Assembly (NCBI RefSeq): GCF_000835495.1
Contig: NW_015622542.1
Location: 6,509,936 to 6,573,935 of the forward strand
Length of the DNA: 64,000 nt
From: Cladophialophora immunda
Taxonomy: Eukaryota > Ascomycota > Eurotiomycetes > Chaetothyriales > Herpotrichiellaceae
Reading direction: 5' to 3'
Position 1 is the first letter of the stretch. The number at the start of each line of letters is the position of its first letter. Under the pieces are notes generated by a model. That model worked only from the letters and a program-made list of their open reading frames with translations. It made no database searches and was not told the origin of the DNA. A program made the translations under genes and the position numbers. Below are positions 55,501 to 64,000 of the stretch, piece by piece.

Positions 55501-56625
55501 TCTTCTTCGTCTTCCTCATCATCTTCCTCCTCACCCTCGGCGGGATTGGAGCCAGCGGCTTCATGGGGAACATCACCGGCAACCGTAATGTCCGGCATGG
55601 ATTTTGATCGCTGTCCCAGAGCATCTCTTCCAAATTCATTCTCCCGCGTCACACGTCGTGCCCGTACCTCGGCTCGTCTTCTTTTTGCGTCCTCCCTCGC
55701 CTGCCTCGCGGCCGTATCGATGCTCTCCTTCATGAACAGCATGTCTGCACCCACATTACTGTGAATACCGTGGGTGAGAAGGACCAGGTGGATCTTTTTC
55801 TGCTTCCTTTGCGTTTTCTCCGGTTTCGCGTTGGCATCTCTCCTGTCGCCGTGTTGGGGCCCTTGTTCCACTCTGACTCTGGCTTGTCCGTCGGCTTCTG
55901 TCTCCCACTCAGGAAATGGAGGGGTATTCCAGAGGCTGTGGGTGTCATCCACCACCAATCTGACCGCCTTGGAGAAGACGCCCTTCGGGTGCTGCGGGGT
56001 GTTCGCTTTTTGCGACCGAGCAAGTTGGTGATCCTCGAGTCGTCCTGGTGCACCGTGGCCCGATCCGATGACACCGTGGAATCCGAGTTCCACAGACTTC
56101 TCGTCGCGTCCAACGAGGACCTCATAGTCGACGCTAGCGGTCTTTGAAAAGATGACTTGCGAAGCAATCTCGATGATCCAGGTGAAGCTCTTTCTCTCGT
56201 GTCCCCCTCTGTCTCCCCATCTCCCATCTATACTCTGTCTCTGAGCATCTTCTCTCACATGTTCGGGGACCGTGAGTCTCGCATTCCACTGTCCACCGGC
56301 CTTCAACTGCGGTTCAAAGTCCGGAACCCCTTCCGAATTGGAAGCCTCGTGTTTCTTGTATGGATCAAACGTGGAGGGGTAGCAAGCCACGTATAGGGTA
56401 TAAGGTCCATGTAAGTATGCGGCGCGAAGAGGCGCGGCGACCGTGTTCTTTATCTTCACGTGCAACTGCGTAGGGGGCGGAAGGATGCGGTCGAGGCTAG
56501 GAGTGTAGGTTATGGTATATCTGCAAAGCCACATGTTAGTCTCCAGGCATGCGAACTAGGGAGATGAAATCGTACCTTACGACCTCACCGACCTTGACAG
56601 CGCCGGTCTGATGGAGCAGGAGCAT
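52581..56625 (-). CDS. DUF676-type serine esterase / lipase (Rog1-like), very long
   Basis: About 1329 residues from exons 56625-56576 and 56520-52581, in phase. An N-terminal domain (VGEVVRYTITYTPS, WNARLTVPEHV) precedes the alpha/beta-hydrolase region. The hydrolase core starts at IHLVLLTHGIHSN (about residue 260), includes YVRGFTGNTMKTERGIQYLG, and has the nucleophile elbow SFISHSLGGLIQTYAI near 457 with INFVAMASPFLGLSN after it, all features of DUF676 (PF05057). Ser is the likely nucleophile. Residues 650-1329 are mostly disordered with a few helical blocks (AYHKDLSWRKVLVRLEP, FANAYGWPVVRHMCDTHFG), extending far beyond the yeast Rog1 length. Substrate unknown; yeast relatives act on lipids. 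Confidence 0.85.
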
Positions 56626-57407
56626 GGTTTTGGAGGGAGAGTCTACATGCCGCGATCTGCACTAACACACTGTTCAAGCACGAGAGATTTGCATGCGTTT
56701 TGAACCATTCTTTGGCGGCTTGGATGGGACGGATATCGGTGTGGAACAGGATGGGCAGTCTCAGCTGCATGACTTTTGATGACTGAGACTCCGTAAAGCT
56801 ATCCCTTGACTCACCATTACGTCCATGGCATGGAAGAAGTACTGGGTACAAGGTGTAGGCTGGCTAAGGAGGCCTTCCATACAATCGGGATGCAATCGGT
56901 ATGACATAACTTTATGGAGCATGGCACAACATGGGGCTGCAATTATTCTTCGGTGCAACGATGCACAGTTGGAGTCACGCGCCCGCGCTCGCGTGCCGCC
57001 GGATGGGGCCAAGATATCTCGGTATCTGCATAGGTAAGGTAATGAGCTCAATGAGGTCTGAGCGTAATATTATCATTGCCGAACGCAGCAGATTGCGTAT
57101 TTGTTGAAACAACAGCCCTCCACCGAAGGACAACCTCCCTGGACCATTCTGTGTTTTATAGGGAGAAGAGCTTCGGCTCCAGCGGATCACCCGCTCACCC
57201 ATACAGCTAACAGTGTGGATGGTTACATGCCGGGAAGGGTTTCTTCGGTGGTAATCAGTCTACGTTAGGAGGAAGTCTCCTTTATGCTCCAAGTTTTGTT
57301 CTCAAGTACATTCATGGCCCTGGCCGCCCGTGTATCGTGTAACCCAAAAACATATACAAATGCTGCTCGGCGACCTCAAGCATAGATCTCGCTGCGTGCT
57401 CTAGAAA
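56626..57407. other. Intergenic
   Basis: 782 bases between the lipase start (minus) and the stop of the lactate dehydrogenase (minus). The lipase promoter must lie here; no further gene. Confidence 0.4.
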
Positions 57408-58983
57408 TCACAGTCTCGCCTTGAGCATCTCGTGAGGTGTAATCAGAGGGTCGTAGGCTCGGATTCCGAGAGTATCCTGGGGGACGGTCGACGTATGGTA
57501 CCGCAAACCAGAGGTGTCGACCATATCGGGCGTGAGGTCCTCCACCTTGGAAGCACCAATAAGCCTCATGTTCATAACCATCTCGTCTTTCAGCAGCTGC
57601 ATGGCACGATCCACACCGGGCAGTCCATAAGCCGACATCGCGAAGAGGAATGGTCGGCCGATGCCTACACCTTTGGCACCCAGACACAAAGCTTTGATAA
57701 TGTCGGTTGCTCGGCGGACACCTCCATCAATGAAGATCTCGAGCTTATCCTGCAAGCCCCTCTCACGCAGAACGGGCATGACCTCAGCGAGGACTTCGAC
57801 GCCAGAGCGGGCGAAGTCAAGCTGGCGACCTCCGTGATTGGAAAGGACAACACCGTGGACGCCCGCCTCAATGGCCTTGAGGACATCCTCTACCCGCTGG
57901 ACACCTTTGAGAATGATGGGCATCTTGGTGATGCTCAAGAACCAGGGAATGTCTTTCCAGCTCAGGCTAGGGTCGATGAAGCTCGAGATGGCTCGGGCGG
58001 CACCTTGTGATCGATCAACGTTCTCCCCGCTCTTTTTTTGGACGTTGGAGCCGGTGTCGTCAAACTTGCTGCGCATATCCTTCTCTCGTCTGCCCAATTG
58101 GGGAGCATCGACCGTGATGAAGAGGCCTTTACAGCCTCGTGCTTCTGCGTGTTGAACTATTTTCTTGGTGATCTCTCGGTCTTTGTTGACGTACAGCTGA
58201 AGCCATTGACATTGGTCACCTTCCCGAGCATCGCAGATTTCGTCGAAACTGCAAGAAGCCAAGGTTGGAATCATTTGGATCACGTTGTGCTTCTTTGCTC
58301 CTCTTGTGAGGACAACCTCTCCCTCGGGATTACCCAACTTCCCCAGCGCAGTGGCGGTGACGTAGAAGGGAATGTCGCATTTTGTCCCGAGCATGGTAGT
58401 GCTGATGTCCACCTCCTCCACGTCAATCAGTACCCTCGGTCTGAACCAGATCTTATGGAAGGCGGAGTGGTTTTCTCTCATAGTGATCTCGTCGTCCGCA
58501 CCAGAGCTGTAGTATGCCCAGGCCGGCCTCTTCATCACCTGTCTTGCGACACTCTCAAAATCCATGAGATTGTAGCATGCGTCAAGAGGCGGCATGTTCT
58601 TGATCCGCTCTTGTCTTGCCTTCTCCTCGGGACTTTCTTCCTTTTCTTCCTGTTGGACAGTTTCCATGTTCACGGGACCCAAGTGTTTCTCGCGAGGCAG
58701 ATACTTGTCCAACGTATCGGGGGGATGGATGGGGTCGAATTCCTCAGTAGCATCTTTGCCAGCGTACTTGAGGATGATCTTGGAACCGCCAGGGTGCTCT
58801 AACAGAGGTTAGCCAGTCGTCGAAGAATTCTGGAGGTGGTGGCTGCAAACCTGGTAGAAACTCTGTCACATCATAGGCTTTTCCATGGACAATAACCCAA
58901 CATGACTCCTTGGAGTTGTGTTTGGCCACTTCTTCTCCAGTGAGGGTGCCCACGTCGGGTCTTTCGCCTTCGTCATGATTCAT
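57408..58983 (-). CDS. CYB2: Cytochrome b5 / FMN L-lactate dehydrogenase (flavocytochrome b2 type)
   Basis: Oxidises L-lactate or a similar 2-hydroxy acid. About 507 residues from exons 58983-58851 and 58798-57408, in phase. The cytochrome b5 domain is rebuilt across the intron: [22 protein letters not shown] with the first haem His, and [10 protein letters not shown] with the second. The FMN barrel shows [37 protein letters not shown], the substrate/FMN Lys in MPIILKGV, the catalytic-type [10 protein letters not shown] and the phosphate loop [26 protein letters not shown]. The N-terminus from the chosen ATG has no clear mitochondrial presequence, unlike yeast Cyb2, so location is uncertain. 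Just before the ATG is a separate 73-codon frame with a membrane segment (see finding). Confidence 0.93.
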
Positions 58984-59201
58984 CTTGAACGGGGTTGATC
59001 GGAGAGCAAAGACTGTCTCTCGGGGTCGGGGTCAGAGGGAGGGGATTCCAGAGGACGAGGTGCAGATGGACAGAAGAAGACTATGGCAAACGCAACCACG
59101 ACAAGGAGGCCGAAGAGGAGTATAAATGCTGGAGCAAAGCTTTGGAATTGAAGAGACTGTCCACGGACAAATTTCCTGGGGAAGGTGTAATGATCAGCCA
59201 T
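58980..59201 (-). CDS. Small reading frame with membrane segment in the lactate dehydrogenase leader
   Basis: 73 codons, start 59201, stop overlapping the dehydrogenase start as ATGA. The N-terminus is basic and amphipathic ([15 protein letters not shown]), followed by a strong hydrophobic segment ([17 protein letters not shown]) and a Pro/Ser-rich tail. It could be an upstream reading frame, a small membrane protein or an exon that supplies targeting information; I found no convincing donor to splice it in frame onto the next exon. Whether it is translated is not known. Confidence 0.35.
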   Translation of the reverse strand: MADHYTFPRKFVRGQSLQFQSFAPAFILLFGLLVVVAFAIVFFCPSAPRPLESPPSDPDPERQSLLSDQPRSR

Positions 59202-60028
59202 CTTGCCGGCGATTGGTGAGGAATGCTATCAACAGAGCTCTGGAAGCCATTCTGGGAGGCGAGGCGGGGACAAGATCGATCTGTGTAATGACGGTGTTCC
59301 CGCCGCCTCTGGGGCTGCCCTCGTTTGGGGGTCGCAGGGGCCCGTTGTCCGGGTATATTGCCTTGTATGGCTGGGGAATGAAGAAGTGCCGGTGCCCGCA
59401 GAGACGATCGCACACCGGGCTTCAAACCATCCACCCAAGTGGATAGTCGCTGTGTGGAGGAGGCGGTGATTGGTCTTCGTCCCTATTGAACTTTTCTGTG
59501 TCTCTGTTTGCTAAGAGAAAGCGTCCATTGGCCAGGAACAACGGGCGCGAGTCTTGTCGTCCCCCGCAAAATCCAAACCATCGCTCGTCCTTCCAACATG
59601 GGCCTGCGCCATGTTGTTGCGATCCCCAGATTTCGACAGCCACATACCTCCTCAATGCCACCATCGCCACCACCACCAGCACGACAGGATAGACAGTCCG
59701 CTCCTTGGCACTGCCCTCCTCTCGCGTCACGCTTCAGGGCGGTTGTCATCGGTGCAGGGGTCTCCTCCCACTGCTGCAACAAGACATCATGCTGTACCCT
59801 TTACTCCTCCCAGGATGCTGTCACTGTTTTGCTTGGGTGCGACGATCCCTTGACTGGCCACCCCAGTCCAGAAGCTTCGCACTGGGCAATGATGAACTCG
59901 TGGACGGGTTCAAATAATGCAACCCTCCTTGACTGGAGGGGTTTGTCTTAAACCTGCGCGATCCCCCAGTCTGGTTGCTCTCCCTTTCTGTATCTCTTCC
60001 CTCGATTTGGCCTTGTCTGCTACCAAAG
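58984..60028. promoter_or_regulatory. Divergent promoter, lactate dehydrogenase / amino-acid permease
   Basis: 1045 bases between two divergent starts, part of it occupied by the 73-codon frame. Shared regulation of lactate use and amino-acid uptake is possible but not shown; I name no binding site. Confidence 0.4.
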
Positions 60029-62063
60029 ATGGCGGAACCCACTGAAAAGGAAATCGTTTCACACGATGAATCTGCGTCTTCGCGGTACGATGCCTCTGGC
60101 ACGAACCGCGACATCGATCCCGAGAAACTCAACGACCCCAGAATGCAGAAATTGGCTGGTGAAATTACATATGAGGATGAGACAGATCCAGTGAACAGGC
60201 AGCACAACCCGCTTGCTCAAAAACTGCGGTCGCGCCATATGCAGATGATTGCAATCGGTAAGGCTTCTTCTGCACACCATCCAAAAGCTTGTCCATGCTA
60301 AGACTCGATACAAGGCGGCTCGATCGGTGCGGGTCTATTCGTCGGTTCTGGCAGTGCGCTGCATAAAGGCGGCCCTGGAAGTGTGCTGCTCGGCTTCATC
60401 ATCATCGGCTTCATGTTGCTCTGCACGATGCAGGCGCTCGGTGAATTGGCTAGTAAGTGCCCGAAATGCCGTCTCGCGTCTTGTATGTTCTTGCTGACGA
60501 AGCTGAATAGTTCTGTATCCTGTCAACGGCGCTTTTTATACCTACATTGTTCGATTCGTCGACCCCTCCCTCGGTTTCGCGGTCGGTTGGGTAAGTGCCC
60601 CCTATGATCTGTAACTAGGTCGAATGCTCTGAAATATTGACCGCCATCCAGGATTACGCCATTGGCTGGCTGACCGTCTTGCCCTTCGAACTTACCGCGG
60701 CGTCAATCACGATTGAATATTGGAGAGACGACATCCACGTCAGCGTCTGGATCACCGTGTTCTTGGTCTTTCTCTGTCTGGTCCAGATCTTCGGCGTCCT
60801 CGGCTACGGTGAGGTGGAATTTGTGCTGGCGATGATTAAAATCACCGCTTGCGTAGGTTTCATCATCTTCGGGATTGTGGTTGATTGTGGCGGCGTCTCT
60901 TCCGATGACCGTGGCTATATTGGTGCTCGCTATTGGCACAACCCTGGCGCTTTTCAGAATGGATTCAAAGGCTTCTGCACGTATGTCTTTTGTCGACTGT
61001 TCCAATCAGAATCAAGCTGACGGTTCAGTGTCTTTGTCACGGCGGCCTTCGCCTTCGGTGGAACCGAGCTTGTCGGATTGGCGGCCGCCGAAGCTGCTGA
61101 TCCTCATCGCTCCCTGCCCAAAGCGACCCGGCAAGTATTCTGGCGGATTGCGACATTCTACGTCCTTTCCCTTTTCATCGTCGGTCTCATCGTCCCGTCT
61201 GACAGCCCCGACCTTCTGGGAGCCAGCGGTGCCAATACGAAAGCCTCTCCTTTTGTCCTGGCTATCAAGTACGCCGGTGTCAAGGGGTTGCCATCCGTCA
61301 TGAATGCGGTCATTACCATTTCTGTCATTAGTGTCGCTAATAGCTGTACTTATGGCTCCTCGCGCACCATGCAGGCTCTCGCAGCGAGAGGAATGGGGCC
61401 GAAGTTTTTGATGTATGTCGACAGGCAGGGGAGACCACTGTGGTGTGTCGTGATCCAGCTCCTATTCGGCTGCCTCGCGTACATTGGTGAGGCTAATGCT
61501 TCGGACACGATCTTCACCTGGCTGCTCTCGCTGTCTGGGCTGAGCTTTTTCTTCCTGTGGATGAGCATCAATCTCGCACATATTCGTGAGTCCATTCCCT
61601 TTTGCCCTTGTTTGAGGATGACCGCCGTGCTAACAACCTCCAGGGTTCCGACACGGATGGTAATATTCAGGATCCAGCCCTCGTCTGTGATGAGAAGCTA
61701 ACTTTTGGTGCTAGGTATGCCCACGGCTTCACCAAACATCAACTACCCTATCAAGCCGCTTTCGGCATCTGGGGATCTTATATTGGAGTCTCCTTGAACG
61801 TCTTGGCCATCATCGCGACATTCTACACATCGCTGTTCCCGCTGGGATCCAGCCCTGACGCCGAGGTGTTTTTTGAGAATTTCCTCGCTGCGCCGATCGT
61901 CATCGCCTTATATATCGGGTGGAAACTCTGGTCTCGCGACTGGAAGCTCTTCATTCGTGCCAGCGAGATGGATGTCACGATGGGTATTAGGAGAGGAAGC
62001 TTGGAGATTGCGGCGGAGAAAGGGCGAAGTGGGTGGAAAAAGGCACTCCGGGTGTTTATTTGA
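60029..62063 (+). CDS. Amino-acid permease (APC superfamily, YAT/GAP1-type)
   Basis: Plasma-membrane amino-acid:proton symporter of about 565 residues and twelve membrane segments. Seven exons (60029-60257, 60315-60452, 60511-60590, 60652-60980, 61029-61585, 61644-61659, 61715-62063) all keep frame. The hydrophilic N-terminus is followed by HMQMIAIGGSIGAGLFVGSG (segment 1, the signature), ILYPVNGAFYTYIVRFVDPS (segment 3 region), ALGELA, FAFGGTELVGLAAAEAADP (segment 6 region) and SRTMQALAARGMGPKF, all typical of this family. The sixth exon is only 16 bases and restores RFRHGW, where related permeases have the same short motif. Substrate range is not inferable. Confidence 0.93.
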
Positions 62064-63754
62064 AGTCTGAGCGAGTTCTGGTGAGCCTACCGTGAGCGTG
62101 GCCGAGCAACTCCCTGAGTCTCCCTAAGCGCGAGGTAAGGGAACCTGAGTTGGCTCCCTTCGCTCGACTACCTAGATGACTCGAGAACGAAAAACCTGAT
62201 TGCCATCCATATATCGCTTGATCCTCGAGGGGTGAGCGAAGGCTGCTTTAACCTGAACCTGGCAGCCTCCCTGTCCTTACCTGGTTGCCTCAATTTCCTT
62301 GTACCGTAACCTTGGCCCGGGCGAGCGATCAACTTCACGTTTATCACGGCGCAACCTGGAACATGAGGAATCTCTACCGTTAGGGTGCAATTATGACGTG
62401 CGGGCATCGCGATTTACATGGGGATTGTGCCTGGCCAAGTCGACATCTTGTACTGTAGCATGTCCTTACTAGGTATATCATAGGAATTGCTCGAGCATCA
62501 ACGCCAACCCGTGGCTCCGTTCTCTGGTATATCCCTTGCGAGTACTTGGTTACTTATCAGCACAGTAGCCACTTCCCAACCTCTCTGGATAATGGCGAAG
62601 CTGTCAGAAGTTTCTGGAACGGGGACAAACGCTTCAGCTATACAAGTCCATCACGTGCTACAAGGCTGTTCTCCCCTTTTCGGTTTTCTTCTTCCCTCTA
62701 CAAACTTCACGGGGTTTTGCCGACCCTCCGACATGACAACGCGTCCTCATCTTACTATGTGCACGATCCGCAGGTTCGGAGTCCCGTAAGAGTTTTCTCG
62801 CTTCCTTATTCAAACCCCCCAATCACTTTGACGCCCGGATTTCGACCCCAACGTTCATTCGACCTTGACGTCGGACGTCGATGTATGCCAGAAGTTAGGC
62901 CGGCTACCACGGGGCATGTGCATGCTGGACAACATTGCTTGATAGGTGCTGATATTACCCTGTGTCAGCAACAGTGCTGCATAAGCTGGGCTATCCTAAA
63001 AGACCAATAGCCATGCCTGCCCTAGCTCCCTATTTACAGTCGCCCAGTCAGCTATCCCTCGTCTCACGCGAGAAGGGTCAAATACGAGTCCAGTCAGTCA
63101 CCCCATTCCTCGACTAATGAAAGAGAGGCCGGGAACATAGCCTGTGGAGAACATGCGAAGAAGGGACTTCTGCTTCGTAAGTGGGCACGACTATAGTATC
63201 TCTTTTCACGCCCATCCATCTCGGAATGCTTCTTGCCCTCCGACTCCCAGAGGAGATTGCCACCAACCACAGTCTCGACGGGGTTCACACTTCGCAAAAG
63301 TTCAACGCGCCTCAGGCGTCTCTGGCGAAGTGCTTTGTTGTAAAAAAGGCAGTGCCTGGAATAAGAGCCGTCGTCGTGCAAAGTGGCCGGCGAATGGCCT
63401 AACTTCAGATTCTTCCTCCGTCAGGCCCCTGTGTGTTTGTCATACGCCATAACCTAGACGTGCTGCTGCTTGAGAGGCAGGTCTATAAGCGACGGAAACG
63501 ACCCCTTCTCGGAACGTTCCTTCTGGGTGGTATTGTACACGAGGAGGAGCTGAAGCGGCCATACCCCAATCAAAGCAATGTAAGATTGCGCGACGCGCTC
63601 CTGGAGGCAGCTCGTATAAGGCACAGAGGGCAGCCCACTCCGATTCTATCACGAAGACGTTTGAACGCAGAGATTGAAATCGTCAATTGAGATTCTCCTC
63701 GCCTTTCCCACACCTGGGTTGCTAGCTCGGCCCCTTAACACGCCGTCGACAACC
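62064..63754. other. Long stretch with no supported gene
   Basis: About 1.7 kb. Short open frames on the plus strand near 63180-63700 have no recognisable content, although the last could belong to the leader of the gene at 63755. A tRNA-like GTGGCCGAGC near 62100 lacks a matching B box. I see nothing firm. Confidence 0.4.
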
Positions 63755-64000
63755 ATGACGTGCACGGATCGGTGGTGCAACCCCCAGGGCGTGCACTTCG
63801 TGGGCTCCGTCCCGCTGCCGACGACACGCGACGTCTTCACACTCCTCGGGTCGACCGTCCCATCACACATCCGACGGATCCCAGACGGCGAGCCCGCGGC
63901 GCGGGGGACCTTCGTGCAGTTCCAGCGCGAGCTCTTCTTGCCGTACCCGCAGCTCGTGAACACGCGGCACAACCCGACGGCCAGCTCGGGCCAGCCGCTC
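63755..64000 (+). CDS. UROD/MetE-like protein, N-terminal part (cut by window edge)
   Basis: 82 codons from the ATG at 63755 run to the window end without a stop. After a short lead the reading is GVHFVGSVPLPTTRDVFTLL, then RRIPDGEPAARGTFVQFQRELF, a pattern I know from fungal proteins of the cobalamin-independent methionine synthase-like (UROD/MetE-like) superfamily. The 'FVGSVPLP' and 'RIPDGEPxARxxFVxFQ' blocks are the basis. Function in this group is not established; it is unlikely to be methionine synthase itself. GC-rich codons. The frame is open for some way upstream, so the start is not certain. Confidence 0.72.
   Translation, partial: MTCTDRWCNPQGVHFVGSVPLPTTRDVFTLLGSTVPSHIRRIPDGEPAARGTFVQFQRELFLPYPQLVNTRHNPTASSGQPL

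Noticed and set aside
62080..62160. tRNA-like A box GTGGCCGAGC
   Set aside because: No B box and no cloverleaf arms that I can pair.
63433..63690. Basic 85-codon frame before the last gene
   Set aside because: Begins without ATG, shows no domain, and lies in probable leader sequence.
1..64000. CRISPR arrays, bacterial insertion elements, retrotransposon or rRNA remains
   Set aside because: No spaced direct repeats, transposase or polymerase motifs, or rRNA blocks seen; the window is nuclear fungal DNA.

Overview
This is nuclear DNA of a filamentous ascomycete (Pezizomycotina). It has single genes on both strands with short introns (about 50-95 bases), fungal Zn2Cys6 regulators, a NACHT/zinc-finger/ankyrin NLR-like protein, and housekeeping proteins that read as fungal orthologues (Nup170, SMC2, Rab GDI, mitochondrial L4, Aim41). 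The class cannot be fixed from sequence alone. Eurotiomycetes is plausible, as an inference only. I rebuilt exon structures by eye, so splice sites are predictions, but nearly all junctions keep frame.

Layout. 1-2524 holds nothing I can support. 2525-6050 is a Zn2Cys6 regulator, and 6352-8289 a low-complexity conserved unknown. 8719-16149 holds Rab GDI, a pyruvate-decarboxylase-like enzyme, an SDR and an NmrA-like NAD(P)-binding protein with a probable one-base frame break. 16665-25154 is the accessory-looking part: an intact NLR-like receptor followed by a SNF2/RING helicase with two GC-AG introns. 25956-28150 is a second Zn2Cys6 regulator.

28402-42951 is mostly core: MRPL4 and SMC2 back to back, a divergent pair of a triosephosphate-isomerase-like and an RpiB-like sugar-phosphate isomerase, an EXPERA membrane protein, Nup170 and Aim41. 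43162-50734 holds an S9 peptidase, then GlcNAc-6-phosphate deacetylase divergent from an UNC93-like transporter. 51506-56625 holds an unknown helical protein and a DUF676 lipase. 57408-62063 holds a flavocytochrome-b2-type L-lactate dehydrogenase divergent from an amino-acid permease. The last 246 bases start a UROD/MetE-like gene cut by the window edge.

The most notable items are the NLR-like protein whose Walker A motif is built across an intron with a second in-frame acceptor; the isomerase pair, which resembles bacterial tetrulose-phosphate isomerases; the two GC-AG introns in one SNF2 gene; the very small exons in several genes; the 73-codon membrane-segment reading frame touching the lactate dehydrogenase start; and the apparent frame break in the NmrA-like gene.
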